Shown: positions 22,930-34,921 of the stretch, piece after piece
Numbering within the stretch: the stretch's first letter is position 1
Layout: every line of letters starts with the position of its first letter
Assembly: GCF_932526225.1 (NCBI RefSeq)
Contig: NC_064042.1
Location: 12,413,040 to 12,473,039, forward strand
Reading direction: 5' to 3'
DNA from: Nematostella vectensis
Lineage: Eukaryota > Cnidaria > Anthozoa > Actiniaria > Edwardsiidae
DNA: 60,000 nucleotides
Notes under the pieces: generated by a model
Seen by the model: the letters and a program-made list of their open reading frames with translations, nothing else
Databases searched by the model: none
Told to the model about the DNA's origin: nothing
Position numbers and translations under genes: made by a program

Positions 22930-24728
22930 ATTAGAACCTTGAGTTAAGTTATTGTCTTCCATGATATTAGCAGCCAACTCTTGGAAATGACCAGTGCAAC
23001 CAGTCGGGTGCTCGTGTTCAGTGTACAACTATTCCAATATATCAAAATCATCGTTGTCGATTGGAGACTTGAAGTCACGTGTATCGGATGTTTCAGGTAC
23101 GAAATACAGAACATCGGGTTTCCCAGAGGGGGCATCTGAGTGTTTAACTTGGCCTAATTCTGTGTAAGTCCCACATCTGTGCAACTCTTTACAGCTCCTT
23201 TTGTAGTATGGGCATGAAGCAAGACTTCAAGCACTCGATATGAATTGGGTTGCTTTCATCATATATTCCTGAATCACGAATGTCTTTGAAGTACTTGATC
23301 CACCAGTCACTTTGGCTTTTCCTGAGGATGGACCACCACGCCTCAATGGCGCTGGTTAGCAACCGACTTTCCGTACATGAAACCTTTCTCGCCGGCTAGC
23401 GAGTCAGTACATTCTGAGCGAAGGAACCGTTGTATACTTGCTATGTTCACGTTTTCTGTACCTCCATCCCCTCGATTCTTGGTATAGCCCCTATTGTCCG
23501 TGCGTATTGAACGTAATATTGAGCTGTTACTCGTGGATTGGAGTTGAAGCCACTTCAAGCCATAAAATCCGACGGCTAAACCCGTCGATAGCTCCATGGA
23601 TAGCGAAGGCAAATGGCTTGAGCTTGTGATAGCCGTCAATATGCCAAATAAAATTTGGCCCTGGTGAAAAGTATATCCTTCTTAGTTTTTTCTTTGAACG
23701 ATTGGCTACTCCCTCTGGATCCAAACCTTTAATAATCTTTCGAACTGTTTCCCTATCAACCTGCATTCCATACTCATACTGGATGTTGCGTTCCCGGTTT
23801 AGTCAGACACGCTGGTGTGTTGAGGACCAAGTTCGCTAGCATTAACCACTTCGAGTAGTGTGTAAAACTGAGCCCAAACTGGTTTTTGTAATGGCTTTAT
23901 TACTTGGCTGGCAGAATTACAGGATCACAGGCACGATGCGGTAAAAAACTAGGAAGCGAAATAATTACAGAAAATTACAATTCTAATATTTACAATGATT
24001 TCTAATAAATTCGGGTAAAGACAAAAATGGCAAGAGCTGAACTTAGAAACTTACGTCTGTTCTGGACTGTAAAATAATAGAGTTCTCCGACTCTTTAAGC
24101 GCTGTTGCTTCCTGATTGCTGGCTTTGACTGAGTGAATAATGTGGGCACCGAACGTGTCCCAATCAAGGATACAATGCATTCCAAAGTGATTACGACAGG
24201 AAAAGCCAGATGCGGCTAAGATAGGATCGTAAAATAAACTAACGAGCTAAACAGCGGTTTTCCTTTAAATGTCAAAATGTTGAGAGCTAATCATAATCTT
24301 AGGCGTGCGTTGATATAGCTGAGTGATAACGAAAACATTGAAGCATCGGACATTAATGCATGTCAGTTACACTGGACCTTCTGTTGCATTGCGCGATAAC
24401 CCAATCTACATCCACTGCCTTCCAACTCGTTCCAAATGACACCAATTACAGCACTCAGATCTGTACGGTTTCCTCTCTTTTTCAACCCAAGATGTCTTAG
24501 GATTCGTTTTAGCTGCCTTAGGCTCATGGTTATCCCATGGTTAACAAGGAGAAATATCAAGATTTCGGTATAAGTAAAGACAAGGCTGAAGTATTCTCGG
24601 ATCACCTCATCGCGACCATGCCCTTGAGAAGGCAAATAACGAGGTAAACACGCTACGACTGGAAATATACAGCTGAGAATCGCCAAATAAACCATAAGCA
24701 GACTAAGCCTTCTCGAAAGTGCCGCCAT
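22930..24728 (-). pseudogene. rve-type integrase-core gene, two exons, second exon frameshifted
   Basis: Exon 1 (24728-24378) encodes a possible signal-like start, then EYFSLVFTYTEILIFLLVNH, SLRQLKRILRHLGLKKRGNR and GSGCRLGYRAMQQK, then a GT. Exon 2 starts at 23778 after ACATCCAG| with YEYGMQVDRETVRKIIKGLD, PEGVANRSKKKLRRIYF and the catalytic core: GPNFIWHIDGYHKLKPFAFA, AIDGFSRRILWLEV (first Asp), RGDGGTENVNIASIQRFLR (second Asp), ANQR and then EAWWSILRKSQSDWWIKYFK (Glu), with a tail HRIRP. Three frames are needed across exon 2, so it is broken although the D-D-E residues can all be seen. The intron is 599 bp. The family, found in fish and cnidarians, has an integrase fold; its element of origin is uncertain. 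Confidence 0.7.
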
Positions 24729-24772
24729 CTTTGCTTTGTGTTCAGTATTCTGTGCTTGTGGTCAGCGGTAAA

Positions 24773-24920
24773 TTTGCCAAAAGTTGGAATAGGCAAAAAA
24801 AATGCCAAAAGTGGGAATTGGCAAAAAAAAAAATTGCCAAAAGTGGAAATTGGCAAAAAAATTGCCAAAAGTTGAAATTGTCAAAAAAAATTGCCAAAAG
24901 TAGAAATTGGCAAAATAAAA
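24773..24920. repeat. 28-bp palindromic minisatellite, about five units
   Basis: Units read TTGCCAAAAGTNGNAATTGG then CAAAAAAA. Each contains TTGCCAA and its reverse complement TTGGCAA, so every unit can fold. It abuts the inverted repeat at 24921-25211. Confidence 0.85.
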
Positions 24921-25211
24921 TAGAATTTAGAAATTAAACGAGACTCACCTGTAAGGTGAAGTTTGATTGTAATTCTACGAGCTATTGGGCAGGAGCGGAG
25001 AAGTCACGTGTGTGAGAGCGGCGCGCGAAAGCAAGCAGGCAGTATTTAAAGTTCCGAATGGTCATTTATGATTATAATGGATAGGATAGGGTACAATATC
25101 TGTATAAGTAAAAAAAGGGAGGGCACGTGACTTCTCCGTTCCTGCCCGATAGCTCGTAGAATTACAATCAAACTTCCTTACAGGTGAGTCTCGTTTAATT
25201 TCTAAATTCTA
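24921..25211. repeat. long inverted repeat at the DIRS 3' side
   Basis: The 90-base left arm (24921-25010) and 88-base right arm (25124-25211) are near-perfect reverse complements, starting TAGAATTTAGAAATTAAACG and ending at CACGTG, with a 113-base spacer. The right arm lies just beyond the last piece of the DIRS recombinase gene. DIRS elements carry inverted terminal repeats, so this may be a DIRS terminus or two termini brought together by rearrangement. Confidence 0.8.
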
Positions 25212-25309
25212 CTTCGCCATTGGTCATAAGTCGCTGCGAAGTCACATGTGAGATTTTAAAGCAAATGGTCTTGGGCAATTCTCAGTAAGGTTTTTATTAT
25301 CACATTAAA

Positions 25310-27300
25310 CATCAGAGTCCACTGCATGTAACAGGTTAACACAAAAATTATCTGGCTCTTGGGTTATTGGTTTGTCATAGTATGTTCTGAAAGTTCCTAC
25401 ATTAGACCATTCTACGGCATCCATTATGGTCTTAATGGATATGTCTGCTTATGTTGGCTTATGGGGCTTCTGAAAACTTATAAGGAAACGAGAGTCGTTG
25501 CCCCTAAACAACTTTGTTCTTTCAACATATTCTTTAATGATAGTAACAACACATAATCGCTTGTCATTCTCATACGCTTTAAGTACCAGGCGTCCGAAGT
25601 GTTTGGAAGGCCTTGAGGATTTCAAAAGTTCCTGTATGTTAAATATACAATGTTTATCTGTTAAGTCCGTTGTGGATATATCCAACGCATGTAGAGTTTG
25701 GCAACGCTGGCCTGACAATAAGGCAATTAACATTGTAGTCTTCATTGTCAGTTCATAAGGGATAATTTGTCTGGAGGGTGTAGGGTCTTCAGGTAACTGA
25801 GAACAACAGCAACATCCCATATTTCCTGATATCTTGGGGATGTTGGGTGTGTATTATATACCCCTTTGACAAATCTTGTGACCAATGAGTGTGTCCCAAA
25901 CGTACCACCTCCAGGTGGGAATATAACTGAAGATAATGCTGAACGAGCCGTATTGATAGCCGCTTCCGTTGACTACAGTAAACATTCCACCGTTTGAGAT
26001 ATGAGTGATACAGTTTCTGTGTTCCTGACCTCCATCCCTGGAGGATAACTTCGGAAGCTGATGCTGAAAGGCCTTGACTTGTGTGCAGTTCTCTGACAAG
26101 GTGCAAGCCAACAACTGTATCAACCTGGGTCAGGTTAATATGAGATATAGACTCTGCATTTAAAATTAAGCCTTGATGCAAATAGATCAATGTCAGGCTT
26201 TATCTGAAGTTTAGCCACTGTGGCTGTATATATGTCAGTGTCTAAAGCCCACTCTGTTTCCCTTCTTTGCTTTCTAGACTCGCTATCTGCAATGATATTT
26301 TCTTTCCCGGGAATATGAGCGACAGTGATCCAGGTATCATGTTCAATGCACCAAGTCCAAATTTGTATCACAAGTGCATTTATCTCTCTAGAATGGCAGG
26401 TTCCCATTTGGTTGATACATGCTACAGCAGTTGTGTTATCAACCAAAATTTTTACACATTTGTGAGAGACAATATGTGGGAACTTGGAAAACATGTGTAC
26501 TGGTAAAGTTTACCACGCCAAGAAATTTTTGATGTTCTGGTGCAATTGCAACTGAATAATAGGCGGATTTTAAGTCCACTGAGCACATGTAACAGTCAGG
26601 TTTCATCATGTCAACTGCTGTAGAGGTAGTGTCCATTTTAAAATGGTGGTAAGTCACAAATTTGTTTGATTGTTTTCGATTGAGTATCGTACGTTGCGAA
26701 CCATCTGATTTGAGTCGCAAAAGGATGAATTCGCCCTGTTCGTGACTGTTGTTCTACTGGTTCTGCCGACCCTGAGCTGGCGGTGCTCGGGCTAAAAAAA
26801 TCCTGTTATTAGGTCTCTTGCCTGTTGACCTGCTGTTGGGTCTGTTGAATGTAGAAACACTGGCAGTGTTTCCAATTTTGTTAGCAGCTCGAATGTGAGT
26901 TAGTTTGGTTTGTAAATCATCCCCAAACAACCACTCAGTCACCGGTACACTTGCGGCACACAGGTCGCCATATTCCTTGTTAAGGTTAGGCTTTATTTCA
27001 TCGTCGAAGCTGAGATAGCTCAAAACTGGCATGCCCTAGAATTGTCAGAGCATCCTTCGAAAGAGTTAAAAGGGTTCCCAACTCTACAAGAAACTCTTTG
27101 TCAGCTTTGGCTGACAAGTTAAGCAAGGAGTCCGCAGTTTTTACTGCAATATGGCCAGCCTTGGTTATGTTGGTTTGAAGGTGCTTCAGGTAAGAATTTA
27201 GTGTATTATTTGCTTTATGGAATAAATTGTTGTCACAAAAGGTAGTCCAAACAACAAGAAGTTCAGCTGTTGATGATGATGTGGGATGTTTTTAGGGTTC
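25310..27300 (-). mobile_element. DIRS retroelement: gag, RT/RNase H, tyrosine recombinase (defective)
   Basis: In minus order: a gag-like part (27290-26754) with NSYLKHLQTNITKAGHIAVK and EIKPNLNKEYGDLC; a reverse transcriptase part with HFKMDTTSTAVDMMKPDCYM and SVDLKSAYYSVAI (motif A); an RNase H part with VKILVDNTTAVACINQMGT, AHIPGKENIIADSESR and KPDIDLFASRLN; and a tyrosine recombinase with GLSASASEVILQGWRSGTQK, LIALLSGQRCQTLHALD and LCVVTIIKEYVERTKLFRG, ending VEWSNVGTFRTYYDKPI (the Tyr region). The RT core between motif A and RNase H is deleted, a piece of the recombinase holding the HxxR region is missing, and frames shift. It encodes cDNA synthesis and integration by recombination instead of an integrase; this copy is dead. 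Confidence 0.85.
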
Positions 27301-27597
27301 CCTCGTTGATAATGTTTAAGCAACGCCTCGTTTATACGGAGAAAGTAGAGCGACATGCAGCATATTTAACAAATAAATTACCCATTCATTTAAGAAAATG
27401 GGAAATGTTGATTAAGGCACTTGACTCTGGTTGAATACGGTTGGACCTATACAATACTGTTGTATTGTATTGTGATGTGCTGTGCTGTGCTTTTAATACT
27501 CAAAATGTCAAAAAATACTTTAAAACAGAAACATTGATAAAAAGGAATATTAAAATAAAAAAAATCTCTGTAATCTGCACACAGAAGGGTTAATAAA

Positions 27598-27890
27598 CCT
27601 ACCTTCAATGGAGAATCCCCCGCGCTTTTGTGATATGCTTTCCTGAAACTTTTCCATTGAACTTCATTAGTGTAATAGTTCACTGTTGGAAAAGCGTAAC
27701 CGCTTTCTAGCGCTCTCTCGGCCATCTCAAAACTACAAAGCGTTGCTGTCGAGTCGCCCAGTCTTGCGTCGTAGACCCAGCATACATCTACAAGAAATCT
27801 ATCAAAAATATCTACTCCAAATACATCTAGCAAAACACAGGCATGTTCAAATGCCGTACCTTGTCGTAAATGCTCCAATTGAGACTAGAA
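27598..27890 (-). CDS. exon with a possible staphylococcal-nuclease-like fold
   Basis: Bounded by a likely acceptor (TTTTTCTAG|TCTCAATTGG) and a donor (TTGAAG|GTAGGT), the exon is fully open: LEHLRQGTAFEHACVLLDVF, GVDIFDRFLVDVCWVYDARL, FEMAERALESGYAFP. Alternating hydrophobic strands, D-x-x-x-R and a late GYAFP are reminiscent of SNase/tudor-SN domains, but the usual catalytic residues cannot all be placed, so the call is tentative. It directly adjoins the truncated first unit of the tandem array, and the two may have been joined by the rearrangement that made the array. Confidence 0.35.
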
Positions 27891-27923
27891 AAATCCTACT
27901 TTCTGACCAAAAGACCTGTGGTA

Positions 27924-28476
27924 TTGAATTACCACCAACCATATCAATTACGGATCCAGGAATTACAATACTCCTGCCATGATGGTCTGGATTATCATCT
28001 ACGCTTTTCCTTGGGCGTTTACGCCTAGGTGCTTCACCATGTTCAGAAATGCCTGATACCACGTATGTGATTTTCCCCTGATGAGGGCGGCTCTGACTGA
28101 CAACATCGATGTTTTGTTTGTGGCTCCCGTCGGACTTTCGCACCGAAACATAAAACCTTGAGAGGCATTTATTCATTTTTTCCACTGTCATATTTACAAA
28201 CTCAGTCGTAAATTCGGTTTGCTGCTGAAACCATTCTGTTGGACACAAAATAATACAAACATTTATCGCAATTTGTTGCAAAACAGCGAAAGTTTTAGTG
28301 TAAAAGTTTTGAATAAAATTAAAAACAAAGCCTGTGTAATCTTGGGTTAAAAAACAAACTTTTGAGACCTTCCTCGAAAGAGTTTAACTCGGAAGAGTTT
28401 AACTTTTTGGGTATGGCGTTCTTTTTTTAAATTCCTCTATTTCTTTGTCCGTCACATTTGCAAATCTGGTCGCCAT
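27924..28476 (-). pseudogene. array gene copy 1, 5' part only (DUF3504/recombinase-like N-terminus)
   Basis: ATG at 28476 begins an exon with a MATRFA-type start and EENAIPK-like residues, an N-terminus typical of cnidarian DUF3504-type proteins. After an acceptor (GTGTCCAACAG|) comes WFQQQTEFTTEFVNMTVEKM, NKCLSRFYVSVRKSDGSH, a helical region like the core-binding domain of Crypton-type tyrosine recombinases and of ZMYM/QRICH proteins. It then continues with KITYVVSG, RRKRPRKSVDDNPDHHGRSI and VIPGSVIDMVGG. Sequence similarity to the other copies stops at 27924, so the 3' half is missing and the frame runs into foreign sequence (IPQVFWSESRIF). Known relatives lack catalytic residues in this region; function unknown. 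Confidence 0.55.
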
Positions 28477-28502
28477 TGTTTTGTTTTGGCCAGAGATCCA
28501 AT

Positions 28503-28520
28503 AGTTACTAATTAGTAACT
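28503..28520. promoter_or_regulatory. 18-bp perfect palindrome just upstream of the copy 1 start
   Basis: AGTTACTAATTAGTAACT lies 27 bases before the ATG at 28476. It is perfect in copies 1 and 3 (33471-33488) and has one changed base in copy 2 (30989-31006). A dyad this near the start could be a binding site; no family is assigned. Confidence 0.4.
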
Positions 28521-28713
28521 ATCGCATGATGTTGTCAAGATTTCAGCCAATGAAAACGCCCCATTTTCGATAGTGACTAGTGAAATCATACTAAAGCATC
28601 TTAGCAATTTGTTCAGTGGCTTTATATTTGCTGGTCGAAGTTGATGAAGGTCACACAAAAAGTCTCTGTGGATAAATTACAGCATTGTTAGTGATGAAAA
28701 GCATAGTGTTTGA

Positions 28714-28733
28714 TTATGGTTTGCATCTCAACA
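28714..28733. other. 20-bp inverted segment relative to copies 2 and 3
   Basis: Copy 1 reads TTATGGTTTGCATCTCAACA, while copies 2 (31200-31219) and 3 (33682-33701) read its exact reverse complement between identical flanks TTTGA and TCAGAG. A clean micro-inversion upstream of the gene. Confidence 0.95.
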
Positions 28734-28979
28734 TCAGAGTTACTTTACCTCTTCCTTGTTGTACTGTGGCAGTAGGCTAGATGGCACATAATAGCCCAAA
28801 ATGTCTTTTTGTGTACGTAGCACATAATTTATCATAGAAAAAAAAAAGAATATGTTACACATCTAGTAAAATTAGGGTTTCAGTATTATATAACAAACGG
28901 TTACCAAATGTTCAATCAAACAATTAACGTTTCATTTGTGTATATCCAGCTAATTTTGTACTTCACCACTATTGACATC

Positions 28980-29560
28980 CCCTCCCATGCACACAAGTGT
29001 ACCTGTGCAGTCTGTAAAAAAGTTATACATACACATTACCGTAAAGAACAATGCTAAAGACCATCTGCCAACATCTGTGATCACCTGTTAGTGTGTTCTG
29101 TTCGGGCACTCTTTTTATATAAAAGGAGATGTTTGCAGATTTCTTTCAACTCGCTTGTTGCTTGCCAGTTTCTATAACATTGCTGTACTTACAGCTGCTG
29201 CTCTGGATTGGTTTTGTGCAATGATTCTTCATGTGGTACACTTTTCATGCTCTATAATAACTCGTGAATATTTACAATTGGTTGGAGATGTATCATTTCT
29301 AGCAAATGCTTGAGAAGAAAAAGAGAAAGTTTTATGTACAAAGTACATATTTGCCTGGATTCCAATTGCTGGTCACAGTGTATTGACCACAACGTTGAGC
29401 CGACACTGCATCAACAACCAGCTTTGCCCTTAAAGGCAATAGACCAATCTACAGTAGGAGCAGTTAAGAATAAAGAAAGCTTAATTGTTATTAATTATAA
29501 TTTGATGGACTATTCATAAAAAAAGGAATGGAGTTATACTACTATATTTCATGTTGTATG
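28980..29560. other. upstream region of array unit, with TATA-like site
   Basis: Between the 5' flank of gene copy 1 and the 3' end of copy 2. It carries CTTTTTATATAAAAGG at about 29110-29125, repeated at 31602 in the next unit. A plus-strand open frame (29310-29519, repeated at 31795-32004) is conserved between units only because the whole unit is; it has no domain. Could hold a plus-strand promoter. Confidence 0.3.
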
Positions 29561-29578
29561 GGCACAATAAATACCCTG

Positions 29579-30962
29579 TTAATGGTAGCGTTCCATCTGT
29601 TTGCTGAGTATAGTACTTGTAGTTTTGTCTAATGTAAACAATTCAAGAGAAAATAAGAAAATGGATTGGTCTCTCATCGCAGCTTCCGCGTCTTGAGGTT
29701 TCGGCGCCTCCTGTGTGTCGTAGCCCACACTGCGTGATCTCACCTGCTTACCCGTGATGTCTGTAGAGCCTTTGGGACCAAAGAATGGCTTGAACATCTC
29801 CTAAAGAATATCGGCTGTCTCGTCATCAGTCAGGTCCGTCTCGTTGTCAAGAAATCCATGAATTGCTCTGTCATCAGAGAGAGAAAGGCCGTCCCCGTTC
29901 CCGACTCTGTGGAAACTGAATACTGATACGAAGATAATAGGCATACTGACCTTTCTGGGCCTCCAGGATGTTATTGGGAAAAGGTCTGTTTTCTACCGAT
30001 CTAGCACTTGTGAAATAACTGGGAGAAATCTGATAGCTTCTACCCACCTGAGCTGGACTCGTGACAGCACGGGATAACGATGGACTGCCCAGCTAACACG
30101 CAATATTTCCTTAACGTATGCAACGCTCAAGTCTGGAATCGGCTTGCCTGGACCAAACAAATCGTTGGCTAATACAATACGTGTGACAACCGTGTGTGTT
30201 ACTTATGATTTCAATATGTTTGATCTCTAAATGTTGCCTAAGGCCAAACCTGCCATCATGCTTCTTGATGTTGCCGATCATGCTGGACATATTCCTTATC
30301 ATTATGCGCTCGTCCTCAGGATAAACGCTCAACCTAAGAGATGTCCTCCACGTCAAATGCCCAACAAAGCCTGTAAATTGTAAACTTGAAACAAAAGTTA
30401 GGAGATCGTCTTTTGAATTATCACCAACCATATCAATTACGGATCCAGGAATTAGATGCTCCTGCCATGATGGTCTGGATTATCATCTACGCTTTTCCTT
30501 AGGCGTTTACGCCTAGGTGCTTCACCATGTTCAGAAGGGCCTGATCCCACGTATGTGATTTTCCCCTGATGAGGGCGGCTCTGACTGACAACATCGATGT
30601 TTTGTTTTTGGCTCCCGTCGGACTTTCGCACCGAAACTTAAAACCTTGAGAGGCATTTATTCATTTTTTCCACTGTCATATTTACAAACTCAGTCGTAAA
30701 TTCGCTTTGCTGCTGAAACCATTCTGTTGGACACAAAATAATATAAACATTTATCGCAATTTGTTGCAAAACAGCGCAAGTTTTAGTGTAAAAGTTTTGA
30801 ATAAAGTTAAAAACAAAGAATGTGTAATCTTGCGTTTAAAAACAAACTTTTGAGACCTTCCTCGAAATAGTTTAACTCGGAAGAGTTGAACTTTTTGGGT
30901 ATGGCATTTTCTTTAAATTCCTTTATTTCTTCGTCCGTCACATTTGCAAATCTGGTCGCCAT
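29579..30962 (-). pseudogene. array gene copy 2, full length but frameshifted
   Basis: ATG at 30962 starts the same N-terminal exon as in copies 1 and 3. Unlike copy 1 the 3' half is present: KDDLLTFVSSLQFTGFVGHL, LRLSVYPEDERIMIRNMSSM, DGRFGLRQHLE, then NGDGLSLSDVRAIHG-type and FKPFFGPKGSTDITGKQ pieces separated by likely introns (a donor CAGAAAG|GTCAGT-like site near 29950), ending with QMERYH at 29579. A base difference near 30455 (GGAATTAGATGCTCCTGCC against GGAATTACAATACTCCTGCC) changes the frame in the middle, and a base change is seen in the core. The C-terminal part matches no family I know. Confidence 0.5.
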
Positions 30963-32032
30963 TGTTTTGTTTTGGCCAGAGTTCCAATAGTTACTAATTA
31001 ATAACTATCGCATGATGTTGTCAAGATTTCAGCCAATGAAAACGCCCCATTTTCGATAGTGACTAGTGACATTATACTAAAGCATCTTAGCAATTTGTTC
31101 AGTGGCTTTATATTTGCTAGTCGAAGTTGATGAATGTCACACAAAAACTCTCTGTGGATAAATTACAGCATTGTTAGTGATGAAAAGCATAGTGTTTGAT
31201 GTTGAGATGCAAACCATAATCAGAGTTACTTTACCTCTTCCTTGTTGTTATACTGTGGCAGTAGGCTAGATGGCACATAATAGTCCAAAATGTCTTTTTG
31301 TGTACGTAGCACATAATTTCTCATAGAAAATAAATAGAATATGTTACACATCTAGTAAAATTAGCGTTTCAGTATTATATAACAAACGGTTACCAAATGT
31401 TCAATCAAACAATTAACGTTTCATTTGTGTATATCCAGCTAATTCTGTACTTCACCACTATTGACATCCCCTCCCATGCACACAAGTGTACCTGTGCAGT
31501 CTGTAAAAAAGTTATACATACACATTACCGTAAAGAACAATGCTAAAGACCATCTTCCAACATCTGTGATCACCTGTTAGTGTGTTCTGTTCGGGCACTC
31601 TTTTTATATAAAAGGAGATGTTTGCAGATTTCTTTCAACTCGCTTGTTGCTTGCCAGTTTCTATAACATTTCTGTACTTACAGCTGCTGCTCTGGATTGG
31701 TTGTGTGCAATGATTCTTCATGTGGTACACTTTTCATGCTCTATAATAACTCGTGAATATTTACAATTGGTTGGGGATGTATCATTTCTAGCAAATGCTT
31801 GAGAAGAAAAAGAGAAAGTTTTATGTACAAAGTACATGCCTGGATTCCAATTGCTGGTCACAGTGTATTGACCACAACGTTGAGTCGACACTGCATCAAC
31901 AACCAGCTTTGCCCTTAAAGGCAATAGACCAATCCACAGTCAGAGCAGTTAAGAATAAAGAAAGCTTAATTGTTATTAATTATAATTTGATGGACTATTC
32001 ATAAAAAAGGAATGAAGTTATACTACTATATT

Positions 32033-33444
32033 TCATGTTGTATGGGCACAATAAATACCCTGTTGATGGTAGCGTTTCATCTGTTTTCTGAGTATAGTAC
32101 TTGTAGTTTTGTCTAATGTAAACAATTCAAGAGAAAATAAGAAAATGGATTGGTCTCTCATCGCACCTTCCGCGTCTTGAGGTTTTGGCGCCTCCTGAGT
32201 GTCGTAGCAAACACTGCGTGATCTCACCTGCTTACCCGTGATGTTTGTAGAGCCTTTGGGACCAAAGAATGGCTTGAACAGCTCCTAAAGAATATCGGCT
32301 GTCTCGTCATCAGTCAGGTCCGTCTCGTTGTAAAAAAATCCATGAATTGCTCTGACATCAGAGAGAGAAAGGCCGTCCCCGTTCCCGACTCTATGGAAAC
32401 TGAATACTGATACGAAGATAATAGGCATACTCACCTTTCTGGGCCTCCAGGATTTTATTGGGAAAAGGTCTGTTTTCTACCGATCTAGCACTTGTGAAAT
32501 AACTGGGAGAAATCTGATAGCTTCTACCCACCTGAGCTGGACTCGTGACAGCACGGGATAACGATGGACTGTCCAGCTAACACGCAATATTTCTTTAACG
32601 TATGCAAAGCTCAAGTCTGGAATCGGCTTACCTGGACCAAACTAATCGTTGGCTATACAATACGTGTGACGACCGTGTGTGTTACTTATGATTTCAATCT
32701 GTTTGGCAATCTCTAAATGTTGCCTAAGGCCAAACCTGCCATCATGCTTCTTGATGTTGCCGATCATGCTGGACATATTCCTTATAATTATGCGCTCGTC
32801 CTCAGAATACACGCTCAACCTAAGAGATGTCCTCCACGTCAAATGCCCAACAAAGCCTGTAAATTGTAAACTTGAAACAAAAGTTAGGAGATCGTCTTTT
32901 GAATTACCACCAACCATATCAATTACGGATCCAGGAATTACAATACTCCTGCCATGATGGTCTGGATTATAATCTACGCTTTTCCTTGGGCGTTTACGCC
33001 TAGGTGCTTCACCATGTTCTGAAGGGCCTGATACCACGTATGTGATTTTCCCCTGATGGGGGCTCTGACTGACAACATCGATGTTTTGTTTGTGGCTCCC
33101 GTCGGACTTTCGCACCGAAACATAAAACCTTGAGAGGCATTTATTCATTTTTTTCCCACATATTTACAAACTCAGTCGTAAATTCGGTTTGCTGCTGAAA
33201 CCATTCTGTTGGACACAAAATAATATAAACATTTATCGCAATTTGTTGCAAAACAGCAAAAGTTTTAGTGTAAAAGTTTTGAATAAAATTAAAAACAAAG
33301 CCTTGTAATATTGGGTTAAGAAAACAAACTTTTGAGACCTTCCTCGAAAGAGTTTAACTCGGAAAAGTTTAACTTTTTGGGTATGGCGTTTTCTTTAAAT
33401 TCCCCTATTTCTTCGTCCGTCACATTTGCAAATCTGGTCGCCAT
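32033..33444 (-). pseudogene. array gene copy 3, full length, N-terminal frameshift
   Basis: The best preserved body: 33148-32642 is one open frame from MNKCLSRFYVSVRKSDGSH through GGNSKDDLLTFVSSLQFTGF to HGRHTYCIAND. Its start exon at 33444 keeps the ATG. Just before MNKCL, however, copy 3 has lost bases present in copies 1 and 2 (ATATGTGGGAAAAAAATG against ATATGACAGTGGAAAAAATG), which shifts the frame. A donor AGAAAG|GTGAGT is seen near 32434. The upstream region is cut at 33946, about 500 bases from the ATG. Each of the three copies thus has a different lesion. Confidence 0.5.
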
Positions 33445-33949
33445 TGTTTTGTTTTGGCCAGAGATCCAATAGTTACTAATTAGTAACTATCGCATGATGT
33501 TGTCAAGATTTCAGCCAATGAAAACGCCCCATTTTCGAAAGTGACTAGTGAAATTATACTAAAGCATCTTAGCAATTTGTTCAGTGGCTTTATATTTGCT
33601 AGTTGAAGTTGATGAATGTCACACAAAAACTCTCTGTGGATAAATTACAGCATTGTTAGTGATGAAAAGCATAGTGTTTGATGTTGAGATGCAAACCATA
33701 ATCAGAGTTACTTTACCTCTTCCTTGTTGTTATACTGTGGCAGTAGGCTAGATGGCACATAATAGTCCAAAATGTCTTTTTGTGTACGTAGCACATAATT
33801 TCTCATAGAAAATAAATAGAATATGTTACACATCTAGTAAAATTAGGGTTTCAGTATTATATAACAAACGGTTACCAAATGTTCAATAAAAAAAATTAAC
33901 GTTTCATTTGTGTATATCCAGCTAATTCTGTACTTCACCACTATTGTTT

Positions 33950-34921
<972 letters not shown>

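Larger units (their letters stand above)
27924..33946. repeat. head-to-tail array of a 2.49-kb unit, 2.4 copies
   Basis: The landmark GAATTACCACCAACCATATC (or one-base variant) recurs at 27926, 30415 and 32901, periods of 2489 and 2486 bases. The whole intervening sequence aligns between copies with only scattered differences. Unique sequence meets the array at about 27924 on the left and, after CACCACTATTG, at 33946 on the right; in the other two copies the same point (28974, 31463) continues into ACATCCCCTCCC. The copies are therefore recent tandem duplications, the third cut short. Confidence 0.92.

Noticed and set aside
29310-29519. Conserved plus-strand ORF in array units
   Set aside because: Conservation is due to the whole-unit duplication; no domain, and it overlaps noncoding-looking sequence.
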